DNA of 25,220 bases from JAEUIZ01 sp046155605. Lineage in GTDB: Bacteria > Planctomycetota > Phycisphaerae > Phycisphaerales > UBA1924. The notes beneath the pieces are model-generated. The model was not told where the DNA came from. It searched no databases and saw only the letters and a program-made list of their open reading frames with translations. Positions 8,887 to 15,942 of this stretch are shown here, one piece after another. A program made the translations under genes and the position numbers. The stretch is taken from assembly GCA_046155605.1 (NCBI GenBank), contig JBJXFQ010000016.1, forward strand, positions 1 through 25,220, read 5' to 3'. Within the stretch, counting starts at the first letter, position 1, and each line of letters opens with the position of its first letter.

Positions 8887-8930
8887 TGCCACGGTCTTGG
8901 GTAGGTCGCCCCTCCGGGGCGACTCTTTGA
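8887..8930 (-). repeat. dispersed hairpin repeat, copy 1 (possible terminator)
   Basis: GTCGCCCC (8905-8912) and GGGGCGAC (8916-8923) form a perfect 8-bp stem with a 3-nt loop, followed by TCTTTG on the plus strand, in the gap between the STAS gene and murC. Read on the minus strand this is AAGAGTCGCCCCGGAGGGGC followed by GACCTACCC. It aligns with two other copies near 12427 and 13459. It may serve as a weak terminator here, but the sequence relationship shows it belongs to a repeat family. Confidence 0.5.
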
Positions 8931-9040
8931 GTTGACGACGCTCTACCGTGCCATACTCCCTTTGGTCATATGGCCCTTTCGCATTTAGCCCTTTGCTCCC
9001 CCCTCACGCTCCCTTCCCCGCCTATCCGATACCCTTCCTC

Positions 9041-10555
9041 ATGCCCACCACTCGCGCTCTCCCCGCGCGCCTCGACGCCGACCCCTTCGCAGGCCACAAC
9101 GCCTACCTCATCGGCATCGGCGGCTGCGGCATGGCCGGCCTCGCACGAATGCTCCGCACCCGCGGCGCTTCCGTCTCCGGCTCTGATGCCCACCCCAGCC
9201 CGACCACCGACGCCCTCGCCCGCGACGGCATCACCGTCGCCTTCGACCAATCCGCCGGCCTGCTCCCGGACGACTCCACGCTCGTCATTGCCTCCGCCGC
9301 CATCAAGCCCGACCACCCTGAACTCCTCGCCGCCCAGCGCCGTGGCCTGCCCGTCCTCACCTACGCCGAAGCCCTCGGCCAGAGCATGACCGGTCGCACC
9401 GCGGTCGCCATCGCTGGCACCCACGGCAAAAGCACCACCACCGCCATGCTCGGTGCCGCCCTCGTCGATGCCGGGCTCGACCCAACCGTCATCGTCGGCG
9501 CCACCTGCTCCCAACTCGAACTCGGTGCCCTCGCGCCGCCCTCCAACCGCGCCGGCTTCCGGCTCGGTGCCGCCGCCATCCCCGCCGGCCCCCTTCGCGG
9601 CCACCCGGGCCTGCTGCTCGCCGAAGCCTGCGAGTTCAATCGCTCCTTCCACAACTACGCCCCGCAGATCGCCTCCATCTCCAGCGTCGAGGCCGACCAC
9701 CTCGACATCTACGGCTCGCTCGATGCCGTCGTCGAGGCCTTCCACGAGTTCGCCCGCCGCGTCGCGCCGCAGAGCGAGGGCGGCCGCCTGCTCATCGCCC
9801 ACGATGGTGCCCATCGCCGCGAAGTCACCGCGGGAATCAAGGCCCAGGTTGAGACGATCGGTTTCTCACCCCAGGCCGACTGGCGCATCGCATTCGATCC
9901 CGCCACTCGCCGCGCGTCCCTCTTCCATGACAAGAACGGCGCTCCGATCGTCGAATGGACCATGCAGATCCCCGGCGTGCATCACGCCGTCAACGCCGCC
10001 ACCGCCGCAACCCTCGCCACCATGCTCGGTGCCGACGCCGCGATCATCGGCCGATCGCTCTCGGCCTTCGCCGGCGTCGATCGTCGCACCCAACTCCTCG
10101 GCGAACGCCCCCTCCGCGCGGGTGGTTCCGTCCGCGTCTACGACGACTACGGCCACCATCCCACCGAGGTCGAAGCCACCCTCCAGGCGCTCGCCGATTT
10201 CGAGCGGCCTCGCGATCGCGGCGCGCGGCTCATCTGCGTCTTCCAGCCGCATCAGCACTCCCGCACGCGGCACCTCCTCGAAGAGTTCGCCGCCGCCTTT
10301 AGCGCCGCCGACGTCGTCATCGTCCCGCACATCTACTTCGTCCGCGACAGCCAGGAAGAAAAGCAGAAAGTCACCGCCGCTGACCTCGTCGATCGCCTCC
10401 GCCAGCGCGGCGTTCGCGCCATGCACCTCTACCCCTTTGAGGCCATCGTCGAGCAACTCGAAAACCTCTGCCGCAATGGCGATGTGCTGGTCGTCATGGG
10501 CGCCGGGCCGGTCGATCAGGTCGCCCACGCTTACATGGCCGCCGCCCGCCGCTGA
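9041..10555 (+). CDS. murC: UDP-N-acetylmuramate--L-alanine ligase
   Basis: MurC adds L-alanine to UDP-MurNAc in the cytoplasm, using ATP. From the ATG at 9041 it is 504 residues. It shows the nucleotide-sugar-binding GIGGCGMAGLA (25-35), the P-loop GTHGKSTTTA (126-135), EACEFNRSF with SVEADHLDIYG of the central domain, DDYGHHPTEVEATL, and FQPHQHSRTRHLLEEF of the C-terminal domain. All are in the expected order. The frame is open back to 8948, but that extension is low complexity, so 9041 is preferred although neither start has a clear Shine-Dalgarno site. TTGACG (8932) with CATACT (8952) upstream is only a weak promoter match (14-bp spacer). murB follows 12 bp downstream. Confidence 0.95.
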   Translation: MPTTRALPARLDADPFAGHNAYLIGIGGCGMAGLARMLRTRGASVSGSDAHPSPTTDALARDGITVAFDQSAGLLPDDSTLVIASAAIKPDHPELLAAQRRGLPVLTYAEALGQSMTGRTAVAIAGTHGKSTTTAMLGAALVDAGLDPTVIVGATCSQLELGALAPPSNRAGFRLGAAAIPAGPLRGHPGLLLAEACEFNRSFHNYAPQIASISSVEADHLDIYGSLDAVVEAFHEFARRVAPQSEGGRLLIAHDGAHRREVTAGIKAQVETIGFSPQADWRIAFDPATRRASLFHDKNGAPIVEWTMQIPGVHHAVNAATAATLATMLGADAAIIGRSLSAFAGVDRRTQLLGERPLRAGGSVRVYDDYGHHPTEVEATLQALADFERPRDRGARLICVFQPHQHSRTRHLLEEFAAAFSAADVVIVPHIYFVRDSQEEKQKVTAADLVDRLRQRGVRAMHLYPFEAIVEQLENLCRNGDVLVVMGAGPVDQVAHAYMAAARR

Positions 10556-10567
10556 TCCGGAGCACCG

Positions 10568-11509
10568 ATGTTGGCGATGCCGACGCCCGCTATCGAGCGA
10601 AACGCACCCGTCCCGACCTGGTTCGGGATCGGTGGCAGTGCCGACCGACTCGCACGACCTGCCTCTCTCGACGAACTCCGCGCCTGCCTCGACCTCGACC
10701 CGAACCTCGCCATCCTCGGCGACGGCGCGAACCTCCTCGTCGATGACGACGGCATCGATCGCCTCGTCGTCGCGCTCACACAGCCCGCCTTTACAGTCGC
10801 CACCTTCGATGGCGATCGCGTTGTCGTCGGCGCGGGGGCCAACCTCCCCAAACTCATCCTCGAATCCGTCCGCCGCGGGCTCGGCGGCCTCGAAGGCCTC
10901 GGCGGCATCCCCGCCTCCGTCGGTGGCGCGGCCATCATGAACGCCGGCGGCACTTTCGGCCAGTTCTCGGACGCTGTCGCCTCCGTCCGCGCGCTCGACC
11001 GCGCCGGCCGCGCGGTCGAACTCGCCCGTGCCGACATCGCCTTCGCCTACCGCTCCTCCGGCCTCGCCAACCTCTTAATTACAGAAGTCGAACTGCGGCT
11101 CGCGCCGGCCGACCCCACGGCCCTCCGCGCGCGCCTCAAAGAGGTCATGGCCTACAAGAGCCGCACCCAGCCCATGGCCGAGCCCTCCGCCGGGTGTGTG
11201 TTCAAGAACCCCGATGTCGCGGGCGACGTCGCCGAACGCCTCGAAGTCGGTGGCGGCGACACCCCGCGCCGCGTCAGCGCCGGCATGTTGCTCGATCGCG
11301 CCGGCTGCAAGGGCCTCCGCGTCGGCGGCGCGCGCGTCAGCGATTGGCACGCCAACTTCGTCGTCACGGAGCCCGGCGCGCGCGCGCGGGATGTCATCGA
11401 ACTCATGGACCGCTCGCGCGCGCGCGTCCTGGACCGCTTCGGCATCACGCTCGAACCGGAAGTTGTTATCTGGCGTCGCGGCGCGACGCGGTCGGAGGTG
11501 GGCGCATGA
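10568..11509 (+). CDS. murB: UDP-N-acetylenolpyruvoylglucosamine reductase
   Basis: MurB is the FAD-dependent enzyme that reduces UDP-GlcNAc-enolpyruvate to UDP-MurNAc. The 313-residue protein has the FAD domain motifs ILGDGANLLV (49-58) and GLEGLGGIPASVGGAAIMNA (107-126), then YRSSGL (161-166). SAGCVFKNP (207-215) places Cys210 at the proton-donor position that is serine or cysteine in the family. The C-terminus has the GG-x-V/HANFVV pattern of type II MurB. The lack of the extra type I insertion agrees with type II. GGAG 5 nt before the ATG at 10568 supports this start over the ATG at 10577. Its stop overlaps the ddl start as ATGA. Confidence 0.95.
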   Translation: MLAMPTPAIERNAPVPTWFGIGGSADRLARPASLDELRACLDLDPNLAILGDGANLLVDDDGIDRLVVALTQPAFTVATFDGDRVVVGAGANLPKLILESVRRGLGGLEGLGGIPASVGGAAIMNAGGTFGQFSDAVASVRALDRAGRAVELARADIAFAYRSSGLANLLITEVELRLAPADPTALRARLKEVMAYKSRTQPMAEPSAGCVFKNPDVAGDVAERLEVGGGDTPRRVSAGMLLDRAGCKGLRVGGARVSDWHANFVVTEPGARARDVIELMDRSRARVLDRFGITLEPEVVIWRRGATRSEVGA

Positions 11510-12414
11510 AGACGGTCCTGGTGCTCGGCGGCGGTCCCGATGCCGAACGCGAAGTCAGCCTCAAGAGTGCGGCGGGCGTCGCCGAGGCGCTGCGGCAATC
11601 TGGACGGTTCAAGGTCGAGGCGCGCACGATCGAGGCTGTCACGCTCGCTGACCTTCGCGGCATGCCTGGGGACGTCGTCTTCCCGGTCTTGCACGGCAGT
11701 TTCGGCGAGGGTGGGCCGTTGCAGGACATGCTCGAGCGGGACGGTCGGCCATATGTCGGATGCAGGCCCAAGGCGGCGCGGCTGGCGATGGACAAGATCG
11801 CCACGAAGATCGCGGGGCTGGCGGTCGGCATCCCGACGGCTGAGGCCTGCATCCTCAATTCAAAGGATCAGCAAAGCCCGGTCGGCGTGCCGGCGGTCGT
11901 CAAGCCCGTGCATGACGGTTCAAGCGTCGGTCTGCACATCTGCAAAGACGAGGCGGCATGGACGCGGGCTCGGGCGGCCGTGGCGGATGACGTGAAGCGG
12001 TCGCCCGGGCGGGCGTACATGGTCGAGCGGTACATCCCAGGCAAGGAGATCACATGCGGCCTGCTCGACGGCAAGGCCCTGCCGCTGATCCACATCGCGC
12101 CGGCGCATGGCGTGTATGACTTTGAGGCGAAGTACACGCGCGACGACACGAGGTACATCCTCGATCCGCAACTTTCCGGCACGCTGACGGCCAAGATCAA
12201 GGGATACGCCGAGACGTTGTTCGCGGCGCTCGGGGCTCGGCACGTCTCGCGCGCCGATTTCATCGTTGACGCTGAAAGCCGACCCTGGCTGCTCGAGATC
12301 AATACGATGCCCGGGTTCACGTCGCACTCGCTGGTGCCAAAGGCGGCGGCGCACGCGGGCGTGTCGATGCCGGAGTTGTGCGCGAGATTGGCGGAGATGG
12401 GGATGGCGAGATAA
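11506..12414 (+). CDS. ddl: D-alanine--D-alanine ligase
   Basis: Ddl joins two D-alanines with ATP for the peptidoglycan stem peptide. The 302-residue protein is an ATP-grasp enzyme. Seen in order are LGGGPDAEREVSLKSA (5-20), VFPVLHGSFGEGG, VVKPVHDGSSVGL for ATP binding, YMVERYIPGKEITCGL, DFEAKYTRDDT, SRADFIVD and the metal-binding LLEINTMPGFTSHSLVP. The true start is the ATG at 11506, overlapping the murB stop. GGAGG lies 7 nt upstream (11494-11498), inside murB. The frame is open further upstream, but only as a shadow of murB. From here onward codon third positions become visibly richer in G than in murC. Confidence 0.95.
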   Translation: MKTVLVLGGGPDAEREVSLKSAAGVAEALRQSGRFKVEARTIEAVTLADLRGMPGDVVFPVLHGSFGEGGPLQDMLERDGRPYVGCRPKAARLAMDKIATKIAGLAVGIPTAEACILNSKDQQSPVGVPAVVKPVHDGSSVGLHICKDEAAWTRARAAVADDVKRSPGRAYMVERYIPGKEITCGLLDGKALPLIHIAPAHGVYDFEAKYTRDDTRYILDPQLSGTLTAKIKGYAETLFAALGARHVSRADFIVDAESRPWLLEINTMPGFTSHSLVPKAAAHAGVSMPELCARLAEMGMAR

Positions 12415-12423
12415 GGAACGCGT

Positions 12424-12494
12424 GGAGGAAGAGCCGCCTCGGAGGGGCGGGGTATCCAGGCAAGAGACCACGGGCGGACGCCTGTGCCACTGAA
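12424..12494 (+). repeat. dispersed hairpin repeat, copy 2
   Basis: The 100-bp gap between ddl and the ftsQ-like gene is largely a repeat. It begins GGAAGAGCCGCCTCGGAGG, has a bulged CCGCCTC/GAGGGGCGG stem and GGTATCC, and closes with GGGCGGACGCCTGTGCCAC. The first half aligns with copies near 8923 (minus) and 13459. The second half resembles the segments at 13406 and 13502. Confidence 0.55.
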
Positions 12495-12514
12495 CTAGAT
12501 CACAAGGATTTGTC

Positions 12515-13393
12515 ATGGGACGACAAAGCAAGGATGCGGTCGGCGGGCGGGCGGCGCGTGTGCGGCATGTGCTGGTCATCGCTGGAACTGTGGCGGTCGC
12601 GATGGGCCTGACCCTCGGCGTGCTGGTCGGTCTGCCGCGGCTGAGGGAGAATGCGCAAACGCGGCTGGCGGCGCGGCAACCGAGCCTCTCGATGCCGTGG
12701 CCCGAGGGCACTTGGCTGCCCGCAAGCGAGCGCGATCGACTCATGGCGGTGGCGATGGACGCGCTCGACGCACGGAGCGATCCGCTCAGCCCGCAATCGC
12801 TCGAGCGGCTGGGACGCGCGCTCGAGGGTACGGGCTGGTTTGATCGCGTCGGCCCGATCCGCCGGCAAGGCGCCGGCGCGATCACGATCGAGGTGGCCTG
12901 GCGCGCCCCGGCAGCCGTCGTGCGCAGCGACGCGACGGACTACCTCGTGTCGAAGTCGGGCCGAGTGTTGCCGATCGCGTATCCCGCCGGGGCGTCGGGA
13001 TATCAAGCGATCGTGGGAGCAAGGCAGGAGCCGCCCGTGGTGCGAGGGCAAGTGGCGGCGGGGGGCGTGTGGCCCGGGGCCGACGTGAGGGCCGGACTGG
13101 ATGTCATCGAACTGGCAGCGGGGCGAGCATGGCGAGGTCAACTCGCGGCGGTGGACGTTTCGGAGTACGCCGATCGCAAGCGGATCGTGCTGGTCACGAC
13201 ATTTCACGGGCGCGCGGTCTGGGGCGGGGCACCGAGCGACACGCTTCCCGGCGAGGTCTCGGCGGTGGAGAAACTCCGGCGGCTGGACGTGTTGCACGCG
13301 AGGTTCGGGCAGATCGATGCGAAGCACCGAATGGTGGAGGTGGGCGGGCCGATGCTGCTCGTGGATAACTCGGCGACGGCCGAGGCACCATGA
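12515..13393 (+). CDS. ftsQ: FtsQ-like division protein (divergent)
   Basis: A 292-residue bitopic membrane protein. It has a short basic cytoplasmic N-terminus, one membrane helix (about 18-40), and a periplasmic part. The segment SLERLGRALEGTGWFDRVG followed by ITIEVAWRAPAAVV (about 95-130) resembles the POTRA domain of FtsQ, where a helix is followed by the 'wV..v.v.r..p..l.I.v.E..P.A' pattern. A later region (DYLVSKSGRVLPI) resembles the FtsQ 'lvd..G.v' strand. FtsQ links the early and late divisome with FtsB and FtsL. Position straight after murC-murB-ddl is the classical dcw place for ftsQ and is a main part of the argument. AAGGA lies 6 nt before the ATG. ftsA and ftsZ do not follow. 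Similarity is weak, so a generic POTRA protein remains possible. Confidence 0.65.
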   Translation: MGRQSKDAVGGRAARVRHVLVIAGTVAVAMGLTLGVLVGLPRLRENAQTRLAARQPSLSMPWPEGTWLPASERDRLMAVAMDALDARSDPLSPQSLERLGRALEGTGWFDRVGPIRRQGAGAITIEVAWRAPAAVVRSDATDYLVSKSGRVLPIAYPAGASGYQAIVGARQEPPVVRGQVAAGGVWPGADVRAGLDVIELAAGRAWRGQLAAVDVSEYADRKRIVLVTTFHGRAVWGGAPSDTLPGEVSAVEKLRRLDVLHARFGQIDAKHRMVEVGGPMLLVDNSATAEAP

Positions 13394-14298
13394 ATGAGGA
13401 AAGCGCAGGCGGGACGCCCGTGCCACCAGAGCAAGAGAGCGCCATACCAGCAGAAGCGGAAGAGTCGCCGCGAGATGGCGGCGTATCCGATGCGCAGAGT
13501 ACAGGTGGGCTGCCCGCGCCATCAGAGCAAGAAGGCACGAAGGAACCGAAGGCACCCGTGCGGGAAATCGCGGCTGATCCGTGGGCGCATCGGCGCGGCG
13601 AGCCGCGAGTCTTCGCGTTCCTCTGGACGGCCTTCCTGTTCGCCGCCACCGTGTTGACCTTTGTCGCGGTCGCGTCGCGCGGGCACGGAGACGTGGCGCT
13701 CATGCGCGGCGCGGCACGCACGCTCATGGTGATCGTGGCCGCGGGTGTCGTGGTGCTGTGGCCGATGGTGCGGCTCTCGCAGCAGCCGCCGCGAAATCCG
13801 CTGACAAGCACGGCCCAGGACCTCGTGGTTGTGATGATCCCCGTGCAAGCCGTGGTCTGGCCGCAGTGGGTGCTGTGGCTCGCGCATTGGCCGGCGGATG
13901 TGGTCGGGGCGGTGGCGTCGGTGATGCTGGCGTGGGGCGTGCTCGTCGGCGGGGTGCTGGCGATGACGCAGCAGCAGCGGGCGCTTCCGGCGGCGCGCCG
14001 GGACCAGGCCGCTGATCCGGGGCTGTGGTGGATGGCGGGGATAGCCGCGGCGGTGGTGATGGCCTCCGGGTTGGCGGTGGCGGGGCTGAGCAAAGAGGCC
14101 GACGCGTGCCGGAGCGAGTGGATGCTCTCGCCGATCACGGCCGTGCTGGAACTGACGCGGGATCGCGCGTGGACTGGGCGATCGGCGGCGACAACTCGGG
14201 CGCACTGGGTCTGGATCGCTGGCATCGGGGGCGTGGGGCTCGCGGCATGGGCCGCGGCGGGGGCAAGCACGGGCGCAATACATGGACGCAGACGATAA
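13390..14298 (+). CDS. six-helix membrane protein of unknown function
   Basis: A 302-residue protein I cannot assign to a family. The first 70 residues are acidic, Pro/Gly-rich and low complexity, then come about six membrane helices (roughly 75-95, 108-127, 143-163, 168-192, 211-233, 272-291). The ATG overlaps the stop of the ftsQ-like gene (ATGA), indicating coupling. The context suggests an envelope or division role, but this is inference only. The N-terminal part is encoded by the dispersed repeat: two related peptides, GGTPVPPEQE (7-16) and GGLPAPSEQE (39-48), come from DNA segments 96 bp apart. No internal ATG exists before residue 105, though GTG at 13558 would start just after the repeat. 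Confidence 0.75.
   Translation: MNEESAGGTPVPPEQESAIPAEAEESPRDGGVSDAQSTGGLPAPSEQEGTKEPKAPVREIAADPWAHRRGEPRVFAFLWTAFLFAATVLTFVAVASRGHGDVALMRGAARTLMVIVAAGVVVLWPMVRLSQQPPRNPLTSTAQDLVVVMIPVQAVVWPQWVLWLAHWPADVVGAVASVMLAWGVLVGGVLAMTQQQRALPAARRDQAADPGLWWMAGIAAAVVMASGLAVAGLSKEADACRSEWMLSPITAVLELTRDRAWTGRSAATTRAHWVWIAGIGGVGLAAWAAAGASTGAIHGRRR
13406..13534 (+). repeat. dispersed repeat, copy 3, inside a coding region
   Basis: Two 33-bp segments, 13406-13438 and 13502-13534, match at 26 of 33 positions by eye. Between them, GGAAGAGTCGCCGCGAGATG starting at 13458 contains a CGCCGC/GCGGCG hairpin and GTATCC, and aligns with the repeat copies at 12426 and 8923 (minus). The whole block is read in frame as the N-terminus of the membrane protein starting at 13390. 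Confidence 0.55.
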
Positions 14299-14325
14299 TT
14301 ATCCGTGCAAACTGCTACAAATGTG

Positions 14326-14350
14326 TTGACACGCGGGGGGGGGGTAGACT
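14326..14350 (+). promoter_or_regulatory. promoter-like elements separated by a G10 tract
   Basis: A perfect TTGACA (14326-14331) and TAGACT (14345-14350) frame a spacer containing ten consecutive G (14335-14344). The spacer is 13 bp, shorter than the 16-18 bp that works best. TAGACT is the same -10 hexamer seen before rpmB and mcsA. The next gene starts at 14408 with GGAGGG 10 nt before the ATG. Homopolymers in a promoter spacer are a known basis of phase variation in other bacteria; here that is inference. Confidence 0.45.
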
Positions 14351-14407
14351 GCCCAAAGTTGGAGTCCATCGAGGCATCGTGAATGCGTACCGGAGGGAGC
14401 CCTCCTG

Positions 14408-15531
14408 ATGACGCGATCAAGTGCGAGAACTCGACTGTGTTTGGCCGTCTGGTTTGTCGCCGTCACGCAGTCGCAGTGTATTTTTGCACAAGATGCGGGC
14501 GAAGACGCTGCCTTTCGAGCCTGGTTCGATCGCATGATTCGTGTCGGCCTCGACAACGATCTTCTCGACGGGGTCAAGGTCTCATGTCGTGTCGAGTTTG
14601 CGGTACCTGCATCAAAGACGCAAGGGGCTTCTGCGCAGGAACCTGCCACTCAATTACGCGAGATCGCGGTGTGGAGGCTTGGAGGATTGTGGCGATTCAA
14701 TACTGATGTAGTTGATCGCCCCGAATCGTATAACGATCTTGTGTGGGGCGATGGCGTCGCGTGGGCTCTCTCACGCGGCTCTCTTGTGCTTCTCGCCCGG
14801 CTACTGCCAAAGATCATCCCTACGGTCTGCCGAGCGCATCGAGTGGATTTGCCTACGAACTTTCTCTCGCTCTCAATGCCAGCCTAGGTATGGCCGTGCT
14901 CAATAAGATCGAAATGACGCCGCAACGCAGGGGCGCAGATACATGGACCGTTTCCGCCGCCCGACGCTCGGATCGCGGCGAGATGCTCGACGTTCAGGCC
15001 GACGGAACCTGGAGCCCGAGCAACGGCTGGGGCACGGTCTCGAAGATGACGTTCCGCAAGCAGAGAGCGGGTGGAACTGTTGGCATGGTCGTTACCGTAA
15101 CTGGCTGGACAGCCCTTCCGACTGGCACTCTGGGCGTGGGGACGACCGCTCGTGTAACCGACCTCGCGGGCGGCTGGGAGCGCACGATCAGTAACGTCGC
15201 CGTGTCGGCTTTCAGCCCTGTGGATTTCAAGGCGCTCTCGAATCCGCCAGCCGAGACCGACGAAGATCCGGTCCGAGGTCTCGTTACCTATCGAACTATC
15301 GTCGACCTGCGCGGCCGTGACGAGATCGTCACCCGTCTGGGCGACGGAGAACGGACGGTCCATGCGTATTCACCTGGCCCACGAACGGAGTATGAAGACC
15401 GCATCCGCGTTCTCGGCTGGATCGTCGCGGCCTCAGCATGCACTCTCATCGGCGCCGTGTGGATCCGGCGCAGGTATTCCATTCGCAAGCGCAAGGCTCT
15501 CGTTGAAGGCATCCAGGCAAGAGCCATATAG
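14408..15531 (+). pseudogene. exported, C-terminally anchored protein broken by a frameshift
   Basis: Two overlapping frames together look like one gene. The first (14408-14887) starts after GGAGGG with a signal peptide (basic start, hydrophobic LCLAVWFVAVTQSQCIFAQ) and a probable mature N-terminus DAGEDAAF. The second, in the -1 frame and open from 14734, runs to 15531 and ends in one membrane helix (VLGWIVAASACTLIGAVWI) and a basic tail. The switch must lie between 14734 and 14887. A single missing G after CGG at 14798-14800 would join them into about 374 residues (signal peptide, periplasmic domain, C-terminal anchor). I do not recognise the periplasmic domain. It is the first gene of a tight unit with 15538 and 15939. 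A sequencing error, a real mutation or programmed slippage would all fit; no classic slippery heptamer is seen. Confidence 0.6.
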
Positions 15532-15537
15532 GAGCAT

Positions 15538-15942
15538 ATGATGAAACACGACATTCAGCAACGCATCGCACGGCTAGTCGCGACCACGTCAGCCATACTC
15601 GGTGTTTCGGCAGGCGTGATCGCGGGTGGCGTCTGCTACGCAGATCGCGAGTTGGAATGCTGCCTGCTGAGCCTTCTCAACCCGCCAACAGTCTGTCCAG
15701 TTGACGACCCCTCGCTCTGCGAGAATGGGGGAAACTGCTGCAATGACGTGATGACGCCCTCCAACAAGGTGCCATACTTTCGTCAAGTCACGAGCGGAGG
15801 CAAGATCAGCCTGGCATCGAACGGCTCGTGCGAGTGCCGCTACCAGGACATGACATGCAACGCGCAAGACGTCTGTGCCCCAGGCATCTTGATCAACGAG
15901 ACGATTAGCACATACATCCCATCTGGGGCCAGCTGCCCTTGA
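15538..15942 (+). CDS. small secreted protein with 12 cysteines
   Basis: A 134-residue protein without a recognised family. A basic N-terminus and hydrophobic stretch (about 10-32, ATTSAILGVSAGVIAGG) give a signal peptide. The remaining ~100 residues contain 12 cysteines (33, 41, 42, 53, 61, 67, 68, 98, 100, 107, 113, 133), including two adjacent pairs. That even number could form six disulfides. There is no tryptophan, so it cannot carry the tryptophan tryptophylquinone of the methylamine dehydrogenase small subunit, which it superficially resembles in size and cysteine count. ATGATG starts at 15538, 6 nt after the upstream stop, with GGAG just before. Its stop overlaps the TTG start of the MauE-pseudopilin gene (TTGA). 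It may be the client of that redox protein. Confidence 0.75.
   Translation: MMKHDIQQRIARLVATTSAILGVSAGVIAGGVCYADRELECCLLSLLNPPTVCPVDDPSLCENGGNCCNDVMTPSNKVPYFRQVTSGGKISLASNGSCECRYQDMTCNAQDVCAPGILINETISTYIPSGASCP

Noticed and set aside
9453..10940. 495-codon plus-strand frame overlapping murC and murB
   Set aside because: Ser/Pro-rich translation in the wrong frame relative to two clear genes.
11194..11505. Longer ddl frame starting inside murB
   Set aside because: Arg-rich shadow translation; the ATG at 11506 has GGAGG 7 nt upstream and begins the conserved MKTVLVLGGG.
15538..15942. Methylamine dehydrogenase small subunit as identity of the 12-Cys protein
   Set aside because: Cysteine count and nearby MauE domain are suggestive, but the protein has no tryptophan and so cannot form the TTQ cofactor; no large subunit is present.
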